Assembly (NCBI RefSeq): GCF_021730435.1
Contig: NZ_JABWGX010000004.1
Location: 1-64,000, forward strand
Reading direction: 5' to 3'
DNA: 64,000 nt
DNA from: Xanthobacter agilis
Lineage (GTDB): Bacteria > Pseudomonadota > Alphaproteobacteria > Rhizobiales > Xanthobacteraceae
The position numbers and the translations under genes are program-made. Within the stretch, counting starts at the first letter, position 1. The number at the start of each line of letters is the position of its first letter. A model generated the notes under the pieces. That model did no database searches. It saw only the letters and a program-made list of their open reading frames with translations, and was not told where the DNA came from. This document shows, one piece after another, positions 42,388 through 53,219 of this stretch.

Positions 42388-44697
42388 ATGACCGACAACG
42401 GGGCGGACTCAGCGGAAATCGGGATCGAGATCACCCTCGGCGGCATCGTCCAGGGGGTGGGCTTCCGCCCCTTCGTCTATCGTTTGGCGCGGCGCCTGGG
42501 GCTGCGCGGCACGGTCTGCAATCGCGGCGACCGGGTGGTGATCCATGTGGCGGGGCCGGGCGCGCGCCTGGATGCGTTCGTGGCGGCCCTCACGGCCGAG
42601 GCGCCGCCTCTGGCGCGCGTCGATCAGGTCTCCCGGAGCGTGGCGCCGATGCCGGAGGGCGCCGATTTCCGCATCATCGAGAGCGGAGCCGGGACCGTCT
42701 CCGTGGGGGTGGTGCCGGACATCGCCACCTGCCCCGCGTGCCGGGCCGAGATGGCTGATCCCAAGGCCCGGCGCTTCCGCTACGCCTTCACCAATTGCAC
42801 CGATTGCGGACCGCGCTTCTCCATCGTCACCGGCCTGCCCTATGACCGTTCGGCCACCACCATGGCGGGCTTTGCCATGTGCCCCGACTGCGCGGCCGAA
42901 TATGGCGACCCCGCCGACCGCCGCTTCCATGCCCAGCCCATCGCCTGCCCCCGCTGCGGGCCGCGCCTGTGGCTGGAGGGGGTGGATGCGGGGCCGGGCG
43001 ATCCCATCGCCAGGGCGGCGGAGGTGCTGCTGCGGGGCGGGATCGTGGCGGTCAAGGGCATCGGCGGCTTCCACCTTGCCTGTGATGCCACCCAGGCCGC
43101 GGCTGTGGACGAATTGCGCCGACGCAAGCGGCGGCCCACCAAGCCGCTGGCGGTGATGGCGGATGCCGCCACCCTCGCGCGCCTGTGCGCGGTGGGGGCG
43201 GCGGAAGGGGCGGCCCTCGCCGGACCCTCGGCGCCCATCGTGCTGCTGCCGGTGCAGCCGGACGCCCCGCTGGCGCCCGGCATCGCCCCCGGTCAGCGGC
43301 AGGTGGGGATGATGCTGCCCTACACGCCTTTGCATCACCTGCTGGTGGCGGCGGTGGGGCGGCCGCTGGTGATGACCTCGGGCAATGGCTCCGGCGCGCC
43401 CCAGGTGATCGACAATGAGGAGGCGCGTACCGTCCTCGCCGGTATCGCCGATGCCCTCTTGATGCACGACCGTCCGATCGCGCGGCGGCTCGACGACAGC
43501 GTGGTGCGCCTTGCCGCCGGCCGGATGCGGGTGTTGCGGCGCGGGCGCGGGCTTGCGCCCCTGCCGCTCGCCTTGCCCGAGGATTTCGCGGACGCGCCGC
43601 CGGTGCTGGCGCTGGGCGCGGAACTGAAAAGCGCCATCTGCCTCACCCATGGGGAGAAGGCGCTGCTCTCCCACCATCTCGGCGATCTCGACGAGCCCGG
43701 CACCGCCGACGCCTTCGAGGCGGCCATAGCCGATTACGGGGCCTTGTTCGCCCACGCGCCCGCCGTGGTGGCGGTGGACCTGCACCCCGGCTACCACGCC
43801 ACCCGGCTCGGCACCGCGCGCGCGGCGGCGCTCGGCGTGCCGCTGGAGCCGGTCGGGCACCACCATGCCCACATGGCCGCGGCCATGGCCGAAGCGGGCT
43901 GGCGCCGCCGCGACGGGCCGGTGGTGGGGGTGATCCTCGACGGGCTGGGGTTCGGCGCCGACGGCAGCCTCTGGGGCGCCGAGATCCTGGTCGGGGATTA
44001 TGCCGCGGTTCGGCGGGTGGGCCGGCTCTCGCCCATTCCGCTCCTGGGCGGCGATGCGGCAAGCCGCGAGCCGTGGCGGGTGCTGCTCGCCCATCTCGAC
44101 CGGGCGCTCGGCCGCGCCGCCGTGGACGGCGAACCGAGCCTGCGGCCGGTGTTCGCGGGGCGGCCGGTCGCCACCCTGCGGGCCATGGCGGACAAGGGGC
44201 TCAACGCGCCCTTGTCCAGCTCCGCCGGACGCCTGTTCGACGCGATGGCGATGCTGCTCGGCTGCGCGCCGGGGCGCCTCAGCCACGAGGGGGAGGCGGC
44301 CATGGCCCTCGAAGCCTGCGCGCAGGCGGACGCGGCGCCTTATCCGTTCGTGCTTCGGGAAAACGACGGCCTGCTGGAGATCGACCCCGCGCCCCTGTGG
44401 CGGCATGTGCTGCGCGACCGCGCGGCGGGGGCTTCGTGCGGCGCCATGGCGGGGGGCTTCCACTCCGGGCTTGCGGCGGCGTTCGCCGATGCGGCGGCCG
44501 GGGTGGCGCGGCGGGCCGCCATCGGCGCCGTGGCTTTGTCCGGCGGCGTCTTTCAAAATGCGCTGCTGCTGCAGGACATGACGCGCCGCCTGGAAGGGCA
44601 GGGGGTGCGGGTGCTTGCGCCGGCCGAGGTTCCGGCCAACGATGGCGGCCTCGCGCTCGGACAGGCGGTGGTGGCCGCCGCCCGACACCTCGGCTGA
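42388..44697 (+). CDS. hypF: Carbamoyltransferase HypF (hydrogenase maturation)
   Basis: HypF makes the thiocarbamate on HypE that becomes the CN ligands of the NiFe site. The 769-residue protein has an acylphosphatase domain at about 10-95 (GGIVQGVGFRPFVYRLA). Two zinc-finger pairs follow (CPACRAEM, NCTDCGPRFS, CPDCAAEY, CPRCGPRLW), then a YrdC-like domain (GGIVAVKGIGGFHLACDA). The C-terminal Kae1-like domain has HHHAHMAAAMAE and ALSGGVFQNALLL. All domains are present. The link to the sensor hydrogenase genes is tight, while hypABCDE lie outside the window. Confidence 0.95.
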   Translation: MTDNGADSAEIGIEITLGGIVQGVGFRPFVYRLARRLGLRGTVCNRGDRVVIHVAGPGARLDAFVAALTAEAPPLARVDQVSRSVAPMPEGADFRIIESGAGTVSVGVVPDIATCPACRAEMADPKARRFRYAFTNCTDCGPRFSIVTGLPYDRSATTMAGFAMCPDCAAEYGDPADRRFHAQPIACPRCGPRLWLEGVDAGPGDPIARAAEVLLRGGIVAVKGIGGFHLACDATQAAAVDELRRRKRRPTKPLAVMADAATLARLCAVGAAEGAALAGPSAPIVLLPVQPDAPLAPGIAPGQRQVGMMLPYTPLHHLLVAAVGRPLVMTSGNGSGAPQVIDNEEARTVLAGIADALLMHDRPIARRLDDSVVRLAAGRMRVLRRGRGLAPLPLALPEDFADAPPVLALGAELKSAICLTHGEKALLSHHLGDLDEPGTADAFEAAIADYGALFAHAPAVVAVDLHPGYHATRLGTARAAALGVPLEPVGHHHAHMAAAMAEAGWRRRDGPVVGVILDGLGFGADGSLWGAEILVGDYAAVRRVGRLSPIPLLGGDAASREPWRVLLAHLDRALGRAAVDGEPSLRPVFAGRPVATLRAMADKGLNAPLSSSAGRLFDAMAMLLGCAPGRLSHEGEAAMALEACAQADAAPYPFVLRENDGLLEIDPAPLWRHVLRDRAAGASCGAMAGGFHSGLAAAFADAAAGVARRAAIGAVALSGGVFQNALLLQDMTRRLEGQGVRVLAPAEVPANDGGLALGQAVVAAARHLG

Positions 44698-45310
44698 TGC
44701 CGCCCCGCTGCGCGGGCTTCGATTTCACCGGGCGGGTCCCTGATCTCCTCAAATCTGCGCGCGGACGGGGCGGGAAACCGAGCCGTCTCATTTCTTAGGT
44801 GACGAATGGTATTTTGAGGTGTAAAATGTCAGCATTGTTGTCGGGTCAAGAGGAGCTGACATTTATATGAGGGAATAGCGTGGTCCTCCGATGTCCGGAG
44901 AGGCGTGCGGATTGTATGCAGCACGCGCTTCATTGTCGGGATTCTGACAATTTTTGTCGTTTCCCGTCATGGGGACTATGGGCGTGGCGTGAACTTGTGG
45001 TTGTGTGTGGGGCGGAAGTATTTTTGCTCCATTGATCCCGCGCGGGGAGCTCCTTTCATGCGCGGGCCATGCAGGTATCCAGGCTGTTATTAGAAGAGAT
45101 TAAATGTGTCGCGGAATCACTATGTTCCACGTTGAATGAAGTTTGGTTTCTGGTAAGTTTTCATCCCATTCCTCGATTTGTAATGGCGTCGGCGTTGGGT
45201 GATTTGTTTTGTGTTGGACTCCACTTTGTGGTCCGCCGGAAATAGCCTTGTGATCTGAGAGTATATGATTCGTTTTCCTGCCGTATTGTTGTGGTGGGGT
45301 GAGGGTTGCC
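44698..45310. other. AT-richer intergenic region before the chemoreceptor gene
   Basis: About 610 bases with clearly lower GC than its neighbours. It contains a perfect 10-base inverted repeat AAATGTCAGC / GCTGACATTT (44824-44833 and 44855-44864) with a 21-base loop. The rest is low-complexity promoter-like DNA up to GGGGTGAGG before the ATG at 45311. Two short ORFs here look spurious. The base composition suggests acquired DNA or a large regulatory region. Confidence 0.5.
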
Positions 45311-46660
45311 ATGTCATCTGACCTCAATATGCGTGAGCGGTTGAATTTTAATCTCATTGACGCTGAGGCCGTTCAATTACTAAGGTCTTCGAAGGAGTGT
45401 ATTCTTCCGCTCCTCGATGGTGTTCTGGATAGATTCTACGAACATGTCGGGTCCATTGCGGAGACGCGGAGATTTTTCGGGGGGCCTGAGCAGATGGCGC
45501 GTGCCAAGCGCATGCAGCTCACGCACTGGGGTGTCATTCTGGATGCGCGCTTCGACGAGGAATACGAAGCCTCGGTGACCCGCATCGGCGAGATGCACAA
45601 TAAGCTTGGGCTGGATCCCCATTGGTATATTGGCGGCTACAGCTTTCTCATCAGTCATCTGGTGCAGGCTCTCGGCGGCGATCTCGGCGCCACGTTGTTC
45701 GCGCGGAAAAAGGCCGAGCAGGCGCTGAAACTTCAGACCGCCGTCATTCGCGTGGCGATTCTCGACATGGACCTTGCGATCCACGTCTATCTCCAGGCCG
45801 GGCGGCGCGACCGCAGGGCTACCCTCGACCGGCTCGCGCAGTCGTTCGAGGCGTCGGTGGGCTCGGTGGTTTCCCTGGTCTCGTCCTCTGTCGTTGATCT
45901 TCATACGACGGCGAAGGGCATGACCGCCTTCGTGGAGGAAACCTCGGTGCAGTCGCGGGCGGTCGCCGCCGCGTCCGAGCAGGCCTCGGACAACGTGGCG
46001 ACGGTGGCGGCCGCCACCGAGGAATTGTCGGCGTCGGTGCGCGAGATCAGCCGCCAGGTGGCGCAATCGGCCGATGTCACCTCCCGCGCCGTGCTCGACG
46101 TGGAGCAGGCGAGCACCAAGGTGAAGACCTTGGCGGAGGCGACCGATCGCATCGGCAGCATTATCGGGCTCATCCGCGAGATCGCGGGGCGCACCAATCT
46201 CCTGGCCCTCAACGCCACCATCGAGGCCGCCCATGCCGGCGTTGCCGGCAAAGGCTTCGCGGTGGTGGCCGACGAGGTCAAGCAGCTGGCCGAGCAGACC
46301 GGCAAGGCGACGGCGGAGATCCGCTCCCAGATCGAGACCATCCAGGCGGATACCGACGCCACCCTCGTCACCATCGAGAGCATCTCGGGCACCATCGGGA
46401 CCATCAACACGGTGGCCGAATCCATCGCCGATTCGGTGCGGCAGCAGGAGAATGCCGCGCGGGAGATTGCCCGCAACATTCACGATGCCTCGCAGGGCAC
46501 CATCGAGGTGTCCTCCAGCATCGGCCGCGTGACCGACGCGATGACCCAGTCCAACACGGCGGCCACACGGGTGTTTTCGGCGGCCTCCGGCCTCACGCAG
46601 CAGCTCGATGAGCTGAACGGCGAGGTGCGGCGGTTCCTCGCTGACATCAAGGTGGCCTGA
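45311..46660 (+). CDS. Globin-coupled methyl-accepting chemotaxis protein (HemAT-like aerotaxis sensor)
   Basis: A 449-residue soluble chemoreceptor without membrane segments. Residues about 10-165 form a protoglobin domain with the proximal histidine in [19 protein letters not shown] (H96). The C-terminal part is an MCP signalling domain, with the hairpin tip [13 protein letters not shown]...[22 protein letters not shown] and [13 protein letters not shown]. Such proteins bind heme and sense oxygen for aerotaxis. GGGTGAGG precedes the ATG at 45311; a GTG at 45299 is the alternative. No che genes are nearby. Confidence 0.93.
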   Translation: MSSDLNMRERLNFNLIDAEAVQLLRSSKECILPLLDGVLDRFYEHVGSIAETRRFFGGPEQMARAKRMQLTHWGVILDARFDEEYEASVTRIGEMHNKLGLDPHWYIGGYSFLISHLVQALGGDLGATLFARKKAEQALKLQTAVIRVAILDMDLAIHVYLQAGRRDRRATLDRLAQSFEASVGSVVSLVSSSVVDLHTTAKGMTAFVEETSVQSRAVAAASEQASDNVATVAAATEELSASVREISRQVAQSADVTSRAVLDVEQASTKVKTLAEATDRIGSIIGLIREIAGRTNLLALNATIEAAHAGVAGKGFAVVADEVKQLAEQTGKATAEIRSQIETIQADTDATLVTIESISGTIGTINTVAESIADSVRQQENAAREIARNIHDASQGTIEVSSSIGRVTDAMTQSNTAATRVFSAASGLTQQLDELNGEVRRFLADIKVA

Positions 46661-46670
46661 GATCCGAGCG

Positions 46671-46688
46671 GCCGGGGCACGCCCCGGC
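46671..46688. terminator. Stem-loop between convergent genes
   Basis: GCCGGGGC and GCCCCGGC pair perfectly over a 2-base centre, between the chemoreceptor stop (46660) and the stop of the next gene (46718). It has no T tract but its placement suits a shared terminator. Confidence 0.5.
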
Positions 46689-46717
46689 GCGGGGCCGTCA
46701 GGGAACTGCCAGGGGGC

Positions 46718-47677
46718 TCAGCGTGCGTCGACGCCGTCGCGGATGGCGCGAAAGCGCGGGTAGAGCTCCGGGAAGGCGTCGACCTTTGAGATGCCCACCA
46801 TGCGCATGTGGCCGGTCTGGCCGAACCGCAGCCACTGGATGATCTTCACCGGCTCGCCGGTCTTGGCGTCCACGGCCTGGGCCATCACCTCGAAACCGGG
46901 CACCTGGGAGATGCGCAGCGGCTCCGCCCGCTCCAGCCGCATGTCCTTCAGGCCGGACAAGGTGGAGAGCGCCCGCAAGGCGAATTGGCGCCGCTCGTCC
47001 TCGCGCGGGGCGCCGACCGCCACCGACACCACGAAATAGGGCTGTTCCGCCCCTTCGATCACATTCTTCGGGCCATCGGTGAGCATCACGGTGGACCCGC
47101 CGAAGGTCCGCACCACGCGGAAGCCGGCGAGGTCGGTCAGGGTGAAGGGCAGCGCCGCCACCTGCGATTCCGGCGAGCGGAAGGCGAGGCTCGCCAGCGC
47201 CGCGCGCACCTCGGCGTCGGGCAGGGTGGCGGCATCGGTCTCGGCCACCTGCACCGTGACGAGGGCGGTCACGAGGTCGGTTCCCGCCAGCAGCACCCAC
47301 TTGCGCACGCGGAACGGCCCGGCGGTCTGGGTACCGGTAACAAGATAGCCCTTGGCCCCGGAAATGGCGAAGGGGCCGCGCGATTCCACGGTGATGCCCT
47401 TGGCCGCCAGGGCGGCATCGGAAAAGCCGCCCTCAAGCTGTCCATAGGCCTCCGGCGGCATGTCCACGATCAGGATGGAAGCGTTATGGGCGCGGTCCTC
47501 GAAGCCGGAAAAGGTGGTGCTCTCCACCATTCCGGGCGGCGGCGCGAGCCCCACCACCGCGCCGCGCGGAAACACGACCTCGCCGGCGAGGGCGGCGGTA
47601 GCCGTCACGATGATCGCGTACGACAGGCAAAGGGCGGCGAGCCCGGTCATTCCACGGCGCAGCAGGCCACGACGCAT
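46718..47677 (-). CDS. Secreted or membrane-anchored protein of unknown function
   Basis: The 319-residue protein has an N-terminal signal (MRRGLLRRGMTGLAALCLSY with hydrophobic core about 11-30, possible cleavage after ALA near 31). The rest is soluble and beta-rich, with VVFPRGAVVGLAPPPGM, SRGPFAISGAKGYLVTGTQ and WVLLAGTDLVTALVTVQV. I recognise no named family; it resembles conserved hypothetical proteins of Hyphomicrobiales. The start at 47677 has GGAGC upstream. It lies 94 bases downstream of alkB on the same strand. Confidence 0.7.
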   Translation of the reverse strand: MRRGLLRRGMTGLAALCLSYAIIVTATAALAGEVVFPRGAVVGLAPPPGMVESTTFSGFEDRAHNASILIVDMPPEAYGQLEGGFSDAALAAKGITVESRGPFAISGAKGYLVTGTQTAGPFRVRKWVLLAGTDLVTALVTVQVAETDAATLPDAEVRAALASLAFRSPESQVAALPFTLTDLAGFRVVRTFGGSTVMLTDGPKNVIEGAEQPYFVVSVAVGAPREDERRQFALRALSTLSGLKDMRLERAEPLRISQVPGFEVMAQAVDAKTGEPVKIIQWLRFGQTGHMRMVGISKVDAFPELYPRFRAIRDGVDAR

Positions 47678-47771
47678 CGGGAAAGCTCCAATCGAGGGTG
47701 CCGGGGCGCGGACGAGGCCCGAATCGGCCCGGCAAAATCGTTGGAAGGGTGGCATGAATGGCGGGCCCGCG

Positions 47772-48392
47772 TCACCCGGTACAGCTCACCCGCCGCAATG
47801 TCAGGTTGAACCGGCCACCCTCCTGCAGCAGGCGGGAGGAGCCCCCGAGGATGCGGTCGACGCCGTGAAAGGCCAGGCGGCTCGGTCCCGACAACACGAA
47901 CACGTCGCCGGAGGCCAGCCGGATCGCTTGCGTGGCGCCGCCGCGTTCCGGGCCGCCGAGCCGGAACAGCGCGGTATCGCCGAGGGAGAGGGACACCACC
48001 GGTGCCGTGAGGTCGGCCTCGTCGCGATCCTGGTGCAGGCTCATGCGCGCGTCGGGCGCATAATAATTGATGAGGCACGCCTCGGCCGGGGTGGCGGCGC
48101 CGAAGCGGGCATAGGCCGCCTGGAGACGGTCCGGCAGGGGCGGCCAGGGCTGGCGGGTATCGGGGTGGAAGCTCTGGTAGCGATAGCCGGAACCGTCGGA
48201 GACCCAGCCCAGCGGCCCGCAATTGCTCATGCGCACGGAGAAGCTCTTGCCGGTGCGCGGCATGGTGGGGGTGAACAGGGGTGCCTGGGCCAAGACGGCG
48301 CGGACATCGGCCAGCAGATCCGCCTGCGCTCGCGCATCGAAGGCGGCCGGATACCAGAAGGCGCCGGGGGCGAGCTCAAGACGATCGGTCAC
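47772..48392 (-). CDS. alkB: DNA oxidative demethylase AlkB
   Basis: AlkB repairs 1-methyladenine and 3-methylcytosine using Fe(II), oxygen and 2-oxoglutarate. The 206-residue protein has the iron ligands H120 and D122 in SLHQDRDE and H176 in LAFHGVDR. The 2-oxoglutarate-binding arginines are in GGRFNLTLRRV (R194, R200). NYYAPDARMSLHQDRDE is a family signature. Length is normal. The start is an ATG at 48392. It diverges from the VOC protein gene. Confidence 0.95.
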   Translation of the reverse strand: MTDRLELAPGAFWYPAAFDARAQADLLADVRAVLAQAPLFTPTMPRTGKSFSVRMSNCGPLGWVSDGSGYRYQSFHPDTRQPWPPLPDRLQAAYARFGAATPAEACLINYYAPDARMSLHQDRDEADLTAPVVSLSLGDTALFRLGGPERGGATQAIRLASGDVFVLSGPSRLAFHGVDRILGGSSRLLQEGGRFNLTLRRVSCTG

Positions 48393-48521
48393 GGCGGCCT
48401 CCGGCGCGGGGCGGGATCTTGCCCTTGGGAAACCTTACCCGCGCGCGCGAAGAAGACAAATGGGATCGCGCCGATGGTCGGGACTTCCTGTAAACAGGGC
48501 CATCGCACGGAGGAGACAGTC

Positions 48522-48902
48522 ATGGCCCTGCACGGGAAATTCTACTGGAACGAGCTGATGACCGACGATGTGGAGAAGGCCAAGGCCTTCTATGGGGCCA
48601 CGCTCGGCTGGTCGTTCAGCGAGATGCCGTCCGAGGGGGGGCCCAGTTATTATGTCGCGCACCTCGGGGACGAGCCGGTGGCCGGCCTCATGGACAAGAC
48701 CGACATCCTGCCGCCGGAAGTGCCGCCCCACTGGTTCCCTTATATCAATGTGGACGACCTGGAGGCGCGGCTGAAGCTGCTGGAGGCGAATGGCGGCCAT
48801 GTGATCCGCCCGCCGTTCGAGGTGCCGGGGATCGGCCGGATCGCCATCGTGGTCGACGCCACCGGTGCCGCCATGGGCTGGATGACGGCGGCCGAGATGT
48901 GA
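48522..48902 (+). CDS. VOC-family protein (glyoxalase/bleomycin-resistance fold)
   Basis: A 126-residue single-domain VOC protein. Motifs are FYWNELMTDDVEKAKAFYGATLGWSF, YYVAHLGDEPVAGLMD, and HWFPYINVDDLEARLKLLEANGG with a later IGRIAIVVDATGA. Typical members bind a metal through His/Glu pairs. Here the first histidine position is partly lost (the N-terminal HG lies elsewhere), so catalysis is uncertain. A strong GGAGGAG precedes the ATG at 48522. The stop codon is part of a palindrome shared with the convergent nicotinamidase gene. Confidence 0.85.
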   Translation: MALHGKFYWNELMTDDVEKAKAFYGATLGWSFSEMPSEGGPSYYVAHLGDEPVAGLMDKTDILPPEVPPHWFPYINVDDLEARLKLLEANGGHVIRPPFEVPGIGRIAIVVDATGAAMGWMTAAEM

Positions 48903-48917
48903 CCCCGCGCGGGGTCA
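48900..48917. terminator. Palindrome formed by both convergent stop codons
   Basis: TGACCCCGC and GCGGGGTCA form a perfect 18-base palindrome. It begins exactly with the TGA of the VOC gene and ends with the TGA (read on the other strand) of the nicotinamidase gene. It may act as a bidirectional terminator or mRNA-stabilising end. Confidence 0.6.
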
Positions 48918-49598
48918 GGCGCGGAGCGCATCAAGCCGCGTGCGCTTGACCCCGGCCGCGTTCATCTGCGCCCAGGCCTTGTCCAGCGAGCCGTTCACGT
49001 CGATGGCGCGGCAGGCATCCTCCACCACATAGGTGGTAAATCCATGGCGCGCCGCGTCCACCGCCGAGCAGGAGACGCAGAAATCGGTGGCGAGGCCGAG
49101 CAGATAGACGGTCTCGATCCCTCGGTCGCGCAGATAGCCGGTGAGGCCGGTGGGGGTGGTGCGGTCCGCCTCGTAGAAGGTGGAATAGCTGTCGATCGCC
49201 CGATGGTGTCCCTTGCGGATGATGAGCTGGGCATGGGGGATCTCAAGGCGCGAGGCGAGGCGCGCGCCGATGCTGTCCTCGACGCAGTGGACCGGCCACA
49301 GCACCTGCTCGCCATAGGGCAGGGCGATGGTGTCATAGGGCGCCTTGCCGGGATGGTTGGCGGCGAATGAGATATGGTCCGCCGGGTGCCAGTCCTGGGT
49401 CAGCACCACGTTGCGGAAGAACTGGGCCGCATGGTTGGCGAGCGGGAGGATCTCGTGTCCCCCGGCCACCGCCAATGCGCCGCCGGGCAGGAAGTCCACC
49501 TGCAGGTCCACGGCGATGAGCGCCGTGCGGTCGGCGGCACTGTGGCCGGGAAGTCCGGCAGGGGAAGAGGCGGGCACGGGCGACATCGGGGGCGTCAT
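48915..49598 (-). CDS. pncA: Nicotinamidase / pyrazinamidase
   Basis: Converts nicotinamide to nicotinate in NAD salvage. The 227-residue isochorismatase-fold enzyme has the catalytic aspartate in VDLQVDFLPGGALAV (D31). Metal ligands are in TQDWHPADHISFAANH, the lysine in IIRKGHH and the nucleophilic cysteine in GLATDFCVSCSAVDA. The start at 49598 is a choice among close ATGs (49586 is the next). An N-terminal extension of roughly 20 residues precedes the fold. It is transcribed away from dnaK. Confidence 0.93.
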   Translation of the reverse strand: MTPPMSPVPASSPAGLPGHSAADRTALIAVDLQVDFLPGGALAVAGGHEILPLANHAAQFFRNVVLTQDWHPADHISFAANHPGKAPYDTIALPYGEQVLWPVHCVEDSIGARLASRLEIPHAQLIIRKGHHRAIDSYSTFYEADRTTPTGLTGYLRDRGIETVYLLGLATDFCVSCSAVDAARHGFTTYVVEDACRAIDVNGSLDKAWAQMNAAGVKRTRLDALRA

Positions 49599-49642
49599 CC
49601 TCGCGGGGGCGTGAAAAAGGGCGCATCGGCCTGCTACCACGC

Positions 49643-49674
49643 CTTGCGGCGCCAAATCACCCCCCCTATATCCG
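49643..49674 (+). promoter_or_regulatory. RpoH (sigma-32) promoter for dnaK
   Basis: CTTG (49643-49646), 18 bases, then CCTATAT (49665-49671) and a G three bases later match the alphaproteobacterial RpoH consensus CTTG-N17-18-CYTATNTNNG. It lies about 135 bases before dnaK. No CIRCE (HrcA) element is seen. Confidence 0.7.
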
Positions 49675-49809
49675 CCTCGATCGTCGTATTCGCGACGAAC
49701 CCCAATTTCAAGTGAAGGGGGCCGGCGGATCGGCTGCGGGAGGGGCTCGCGGCCTGTTCCAGGCGGGTGCCGCAAGGGCCCGGCCGGTCTGCCGACAAGG
49801 AGAAACTAT

Positions 49810-51708
<1,899 letters not shown>

Positions 51709-52013
51709 CGACGCGGCGGCGGGCGCTGACGCCCGCCGTTCTCCCTGCCCGGCAGGGAATGGATTTTCAACCGCTGCGGCATGATCCGTGGAGACCGGCC
51801 TTGTGCCGGGCACCGGATCTGCCCCGGCCTCCCGATGGAGCCGGGTCGCAGCGACAGATGAAACGGAACCGCCTGTCCCCGGCGCCCGGCCTTTGGCGCC
51901 TTCGCTCCGGTGCCTGCACCCTCGGTCCGCGCAAAGCGCGGTGCCTGCGGGTCAGGGGCGGAGCACGGACCGGGTGGCGGACCAGGGCCGGTTGCGGCGG
52001 GTGAAGAGCAAGC
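51709..52013. other. Spacer between dnaK and dnaJ with a strong stem-loop
   Basis: A 305-base spacer. CGGCGGGCG and CGCCCGCCG form a perfect 9-bp stem with a CTGA loop at 51717-51738, directly after dnaK. A second short palindrome CCCTGCC/GGCAGGG follows. These would terminate part of the dnaK transcripts, giving less dnaJ than dnaK. No gene is seen. Confidence 0.55.
51717..51738 (+). terminator. Stem-loop after dnaK
   Basis: Perfect 9-bp GC stem with tetraloop CTGA starting nine bases after the dnaK stop, followed by TTCTCC. It is probably a partial terminator or mRNA stabiliser within dnaK-dnaJ. Confidence 0.55.
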
Positions 52014-53195
52014 ATGGCCAAGCGCGATTACTATGAAACCCTCGGCTGCGACCGCGGCGCCGACGAGACGGTGCTGAAGGCCTCCTATCGCAAGCTGGCC
52101 ATGAAATGGCATCCGGACCGCAATCAGGGGGATGCGGACGCCGAGATCCGGTTCAAGGAAGTCAACGAGGCCTACGAGATCCTGAAGGATCCGCAGAAGC
52201 GCGCCGCTTATGACCGGTTCGGCCATGCCGCCTTCGAGAATGGCGGCGGCGGGGCGGGTCCCGGCTTCGGTTCCGATTTCGCGTCCTCCTTCGCGGACAT
52301 TTTCGACGATCTGTTCGGCGGCACCATGGGGCGCGGCGGCGGTGGCGGTGGTGGCCGCTCGGGCCAGGCGCGCGGGCGCGGGGCGGATCTGCGCTACAAT
52401 ATGGAGATCACGCTGGAGGAAGCGTTCTCCGGCAAGACCGCTCAGATCAAGATCCCGACCTCGGTCGCCTGCGAGGCCTGCAACGGCACCGGCGCCAAGG
52501 CCGGCACTGCACCTAAGCCCTGCCGCACCTGCGGCGGCGCCGGCAAGATCCGCCACGCCCAGGGCTTTTTCACCCTGGAGCGCACCTGCCCGAGCTGCCA
52601 GGGGCGCGGCTCGGTTATCGAGGATCCGTGCGGCGCCTGCGGCGGCGCGGGCCGGGTGACGCGCGAGCGCACCCTTTCGGTGCAGATTCCGGCCGGAGTC
52701 GAGGACGGTACCCGCATCCGCCTCGGCGGCGAGGGCGAAGCCGGCGTGCGCGGCGGACCGCCCGGCGACCTTTACATCTTCCTGTCCCTGGAGCCCCACC
52801 CCTTCTTCCAGCGCGAGGGGGCGGACCTGTATTGCCGCGTCCCCATCGCCATGGTCACCGCGGCCCTCGGCGGCCAGGTGGAGGTGCCGACCATCGGCGG
52901 CGAGAAGACCAAGGTGAAGATTCCCGAGGGCACCCAGTCGCAGAAGCGCTTCCGCCTCACCGGCGAGGGTATGCCGGTGCTGCGCACGCGCAACTTCGGC
53001 GACATGTATGTGCAGGTGGTGGTGGAAACCCCGCAGAAGCTGACCAAGCGCCAGCGGGAGCTGCTGACCGAGTTCGACAAGGAATGCTCGGGCGAGACCC
53101 ATCCTGAATCCACCGGCTTCTTCGCCAAGGTGAAGGAATTCTTCCAGGGCGCGGCCGGTGCTGGCGCCACGGGAACCACCGGCGACGGGGCGTGA
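52014..53195 (+). CDS. dnaJ: Chaperone DnaJ (Hsp40)
   Basis: Co-chaperone that stimulates the DnaK ATPase. The 393-residue protein has a J domain at 1-70 ([21 protein letters not shown], with HPD in WHPDRNQ), then a Gly/Phe region. Four zinc-finger repeats follow ([40 protein letters not shown]), then the C-terminal substrate domain with [20 protein letters not shown] Gly/Ala-rich C-terminal tail is slightly longer than usual. It lies downstream of dnaK, the standard pair. Confidence 0.97.
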   Translation: MAKRDYYETLGCDRGADETVLKASYRKLAMKWHPDRNQGDADAEIRFKEVNEAYEILKDPQKRAAYDRFGHAAFENGGGGAGPGFGSDFASSFADIFDDLFGGTMGRGGGGGGGRSGQARGRGADLRYNMEITLEEAFSGKTAQIKIPTSVACEACNGTGAKAGTAPKPCRTCGGAGKIRHAQGFFTLERTCPSCQGRGSVIEDPCGACGGAGRVTRERTLSVQIPAGVEDGTRIRLGGEGEAGVRGGPPGDLYIFLSLEPHPFFQREGADLYCRVPIAMVTAALGGQVEVPTIGGEKTKVKIPEGTQSQKRFRLTGEGMPVLRTRNFGDMYVQVVVETPQKLTKRQRELLTEFDKECSGETHPESTGFFAKVKEFFQGAAGAGATGTTGDGA

Positions 53196-53201
53196 CGCCC
53201 C
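53187..53201. terminator. Short hairpin over the dnaJ stop
   Basis: GGGGCG-TGA-CGCCCC: the dnaJ stop codon sits in the loop. It lies between convergent genes and may serve both ends. Confidence 0.35.
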
Positions 53202-53219
53202 GCGCCTCTCTCACCCGCC

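Noticed and set aside
42409-44688. 759-codon open frame antisense to hypF
   Set aside because: High-GC DNA makes long antisense frames. The peptide is His/Arg/Gly-rich without homology, while the other strand encodes a complete HypF.
44905-45357. Two short frames in the AT-richer region before the chemoreceptor
   Set aside because: Neither has a ribosome binding site or protein-like composition; the minus-strand one overlaps the chemoreceptor start.
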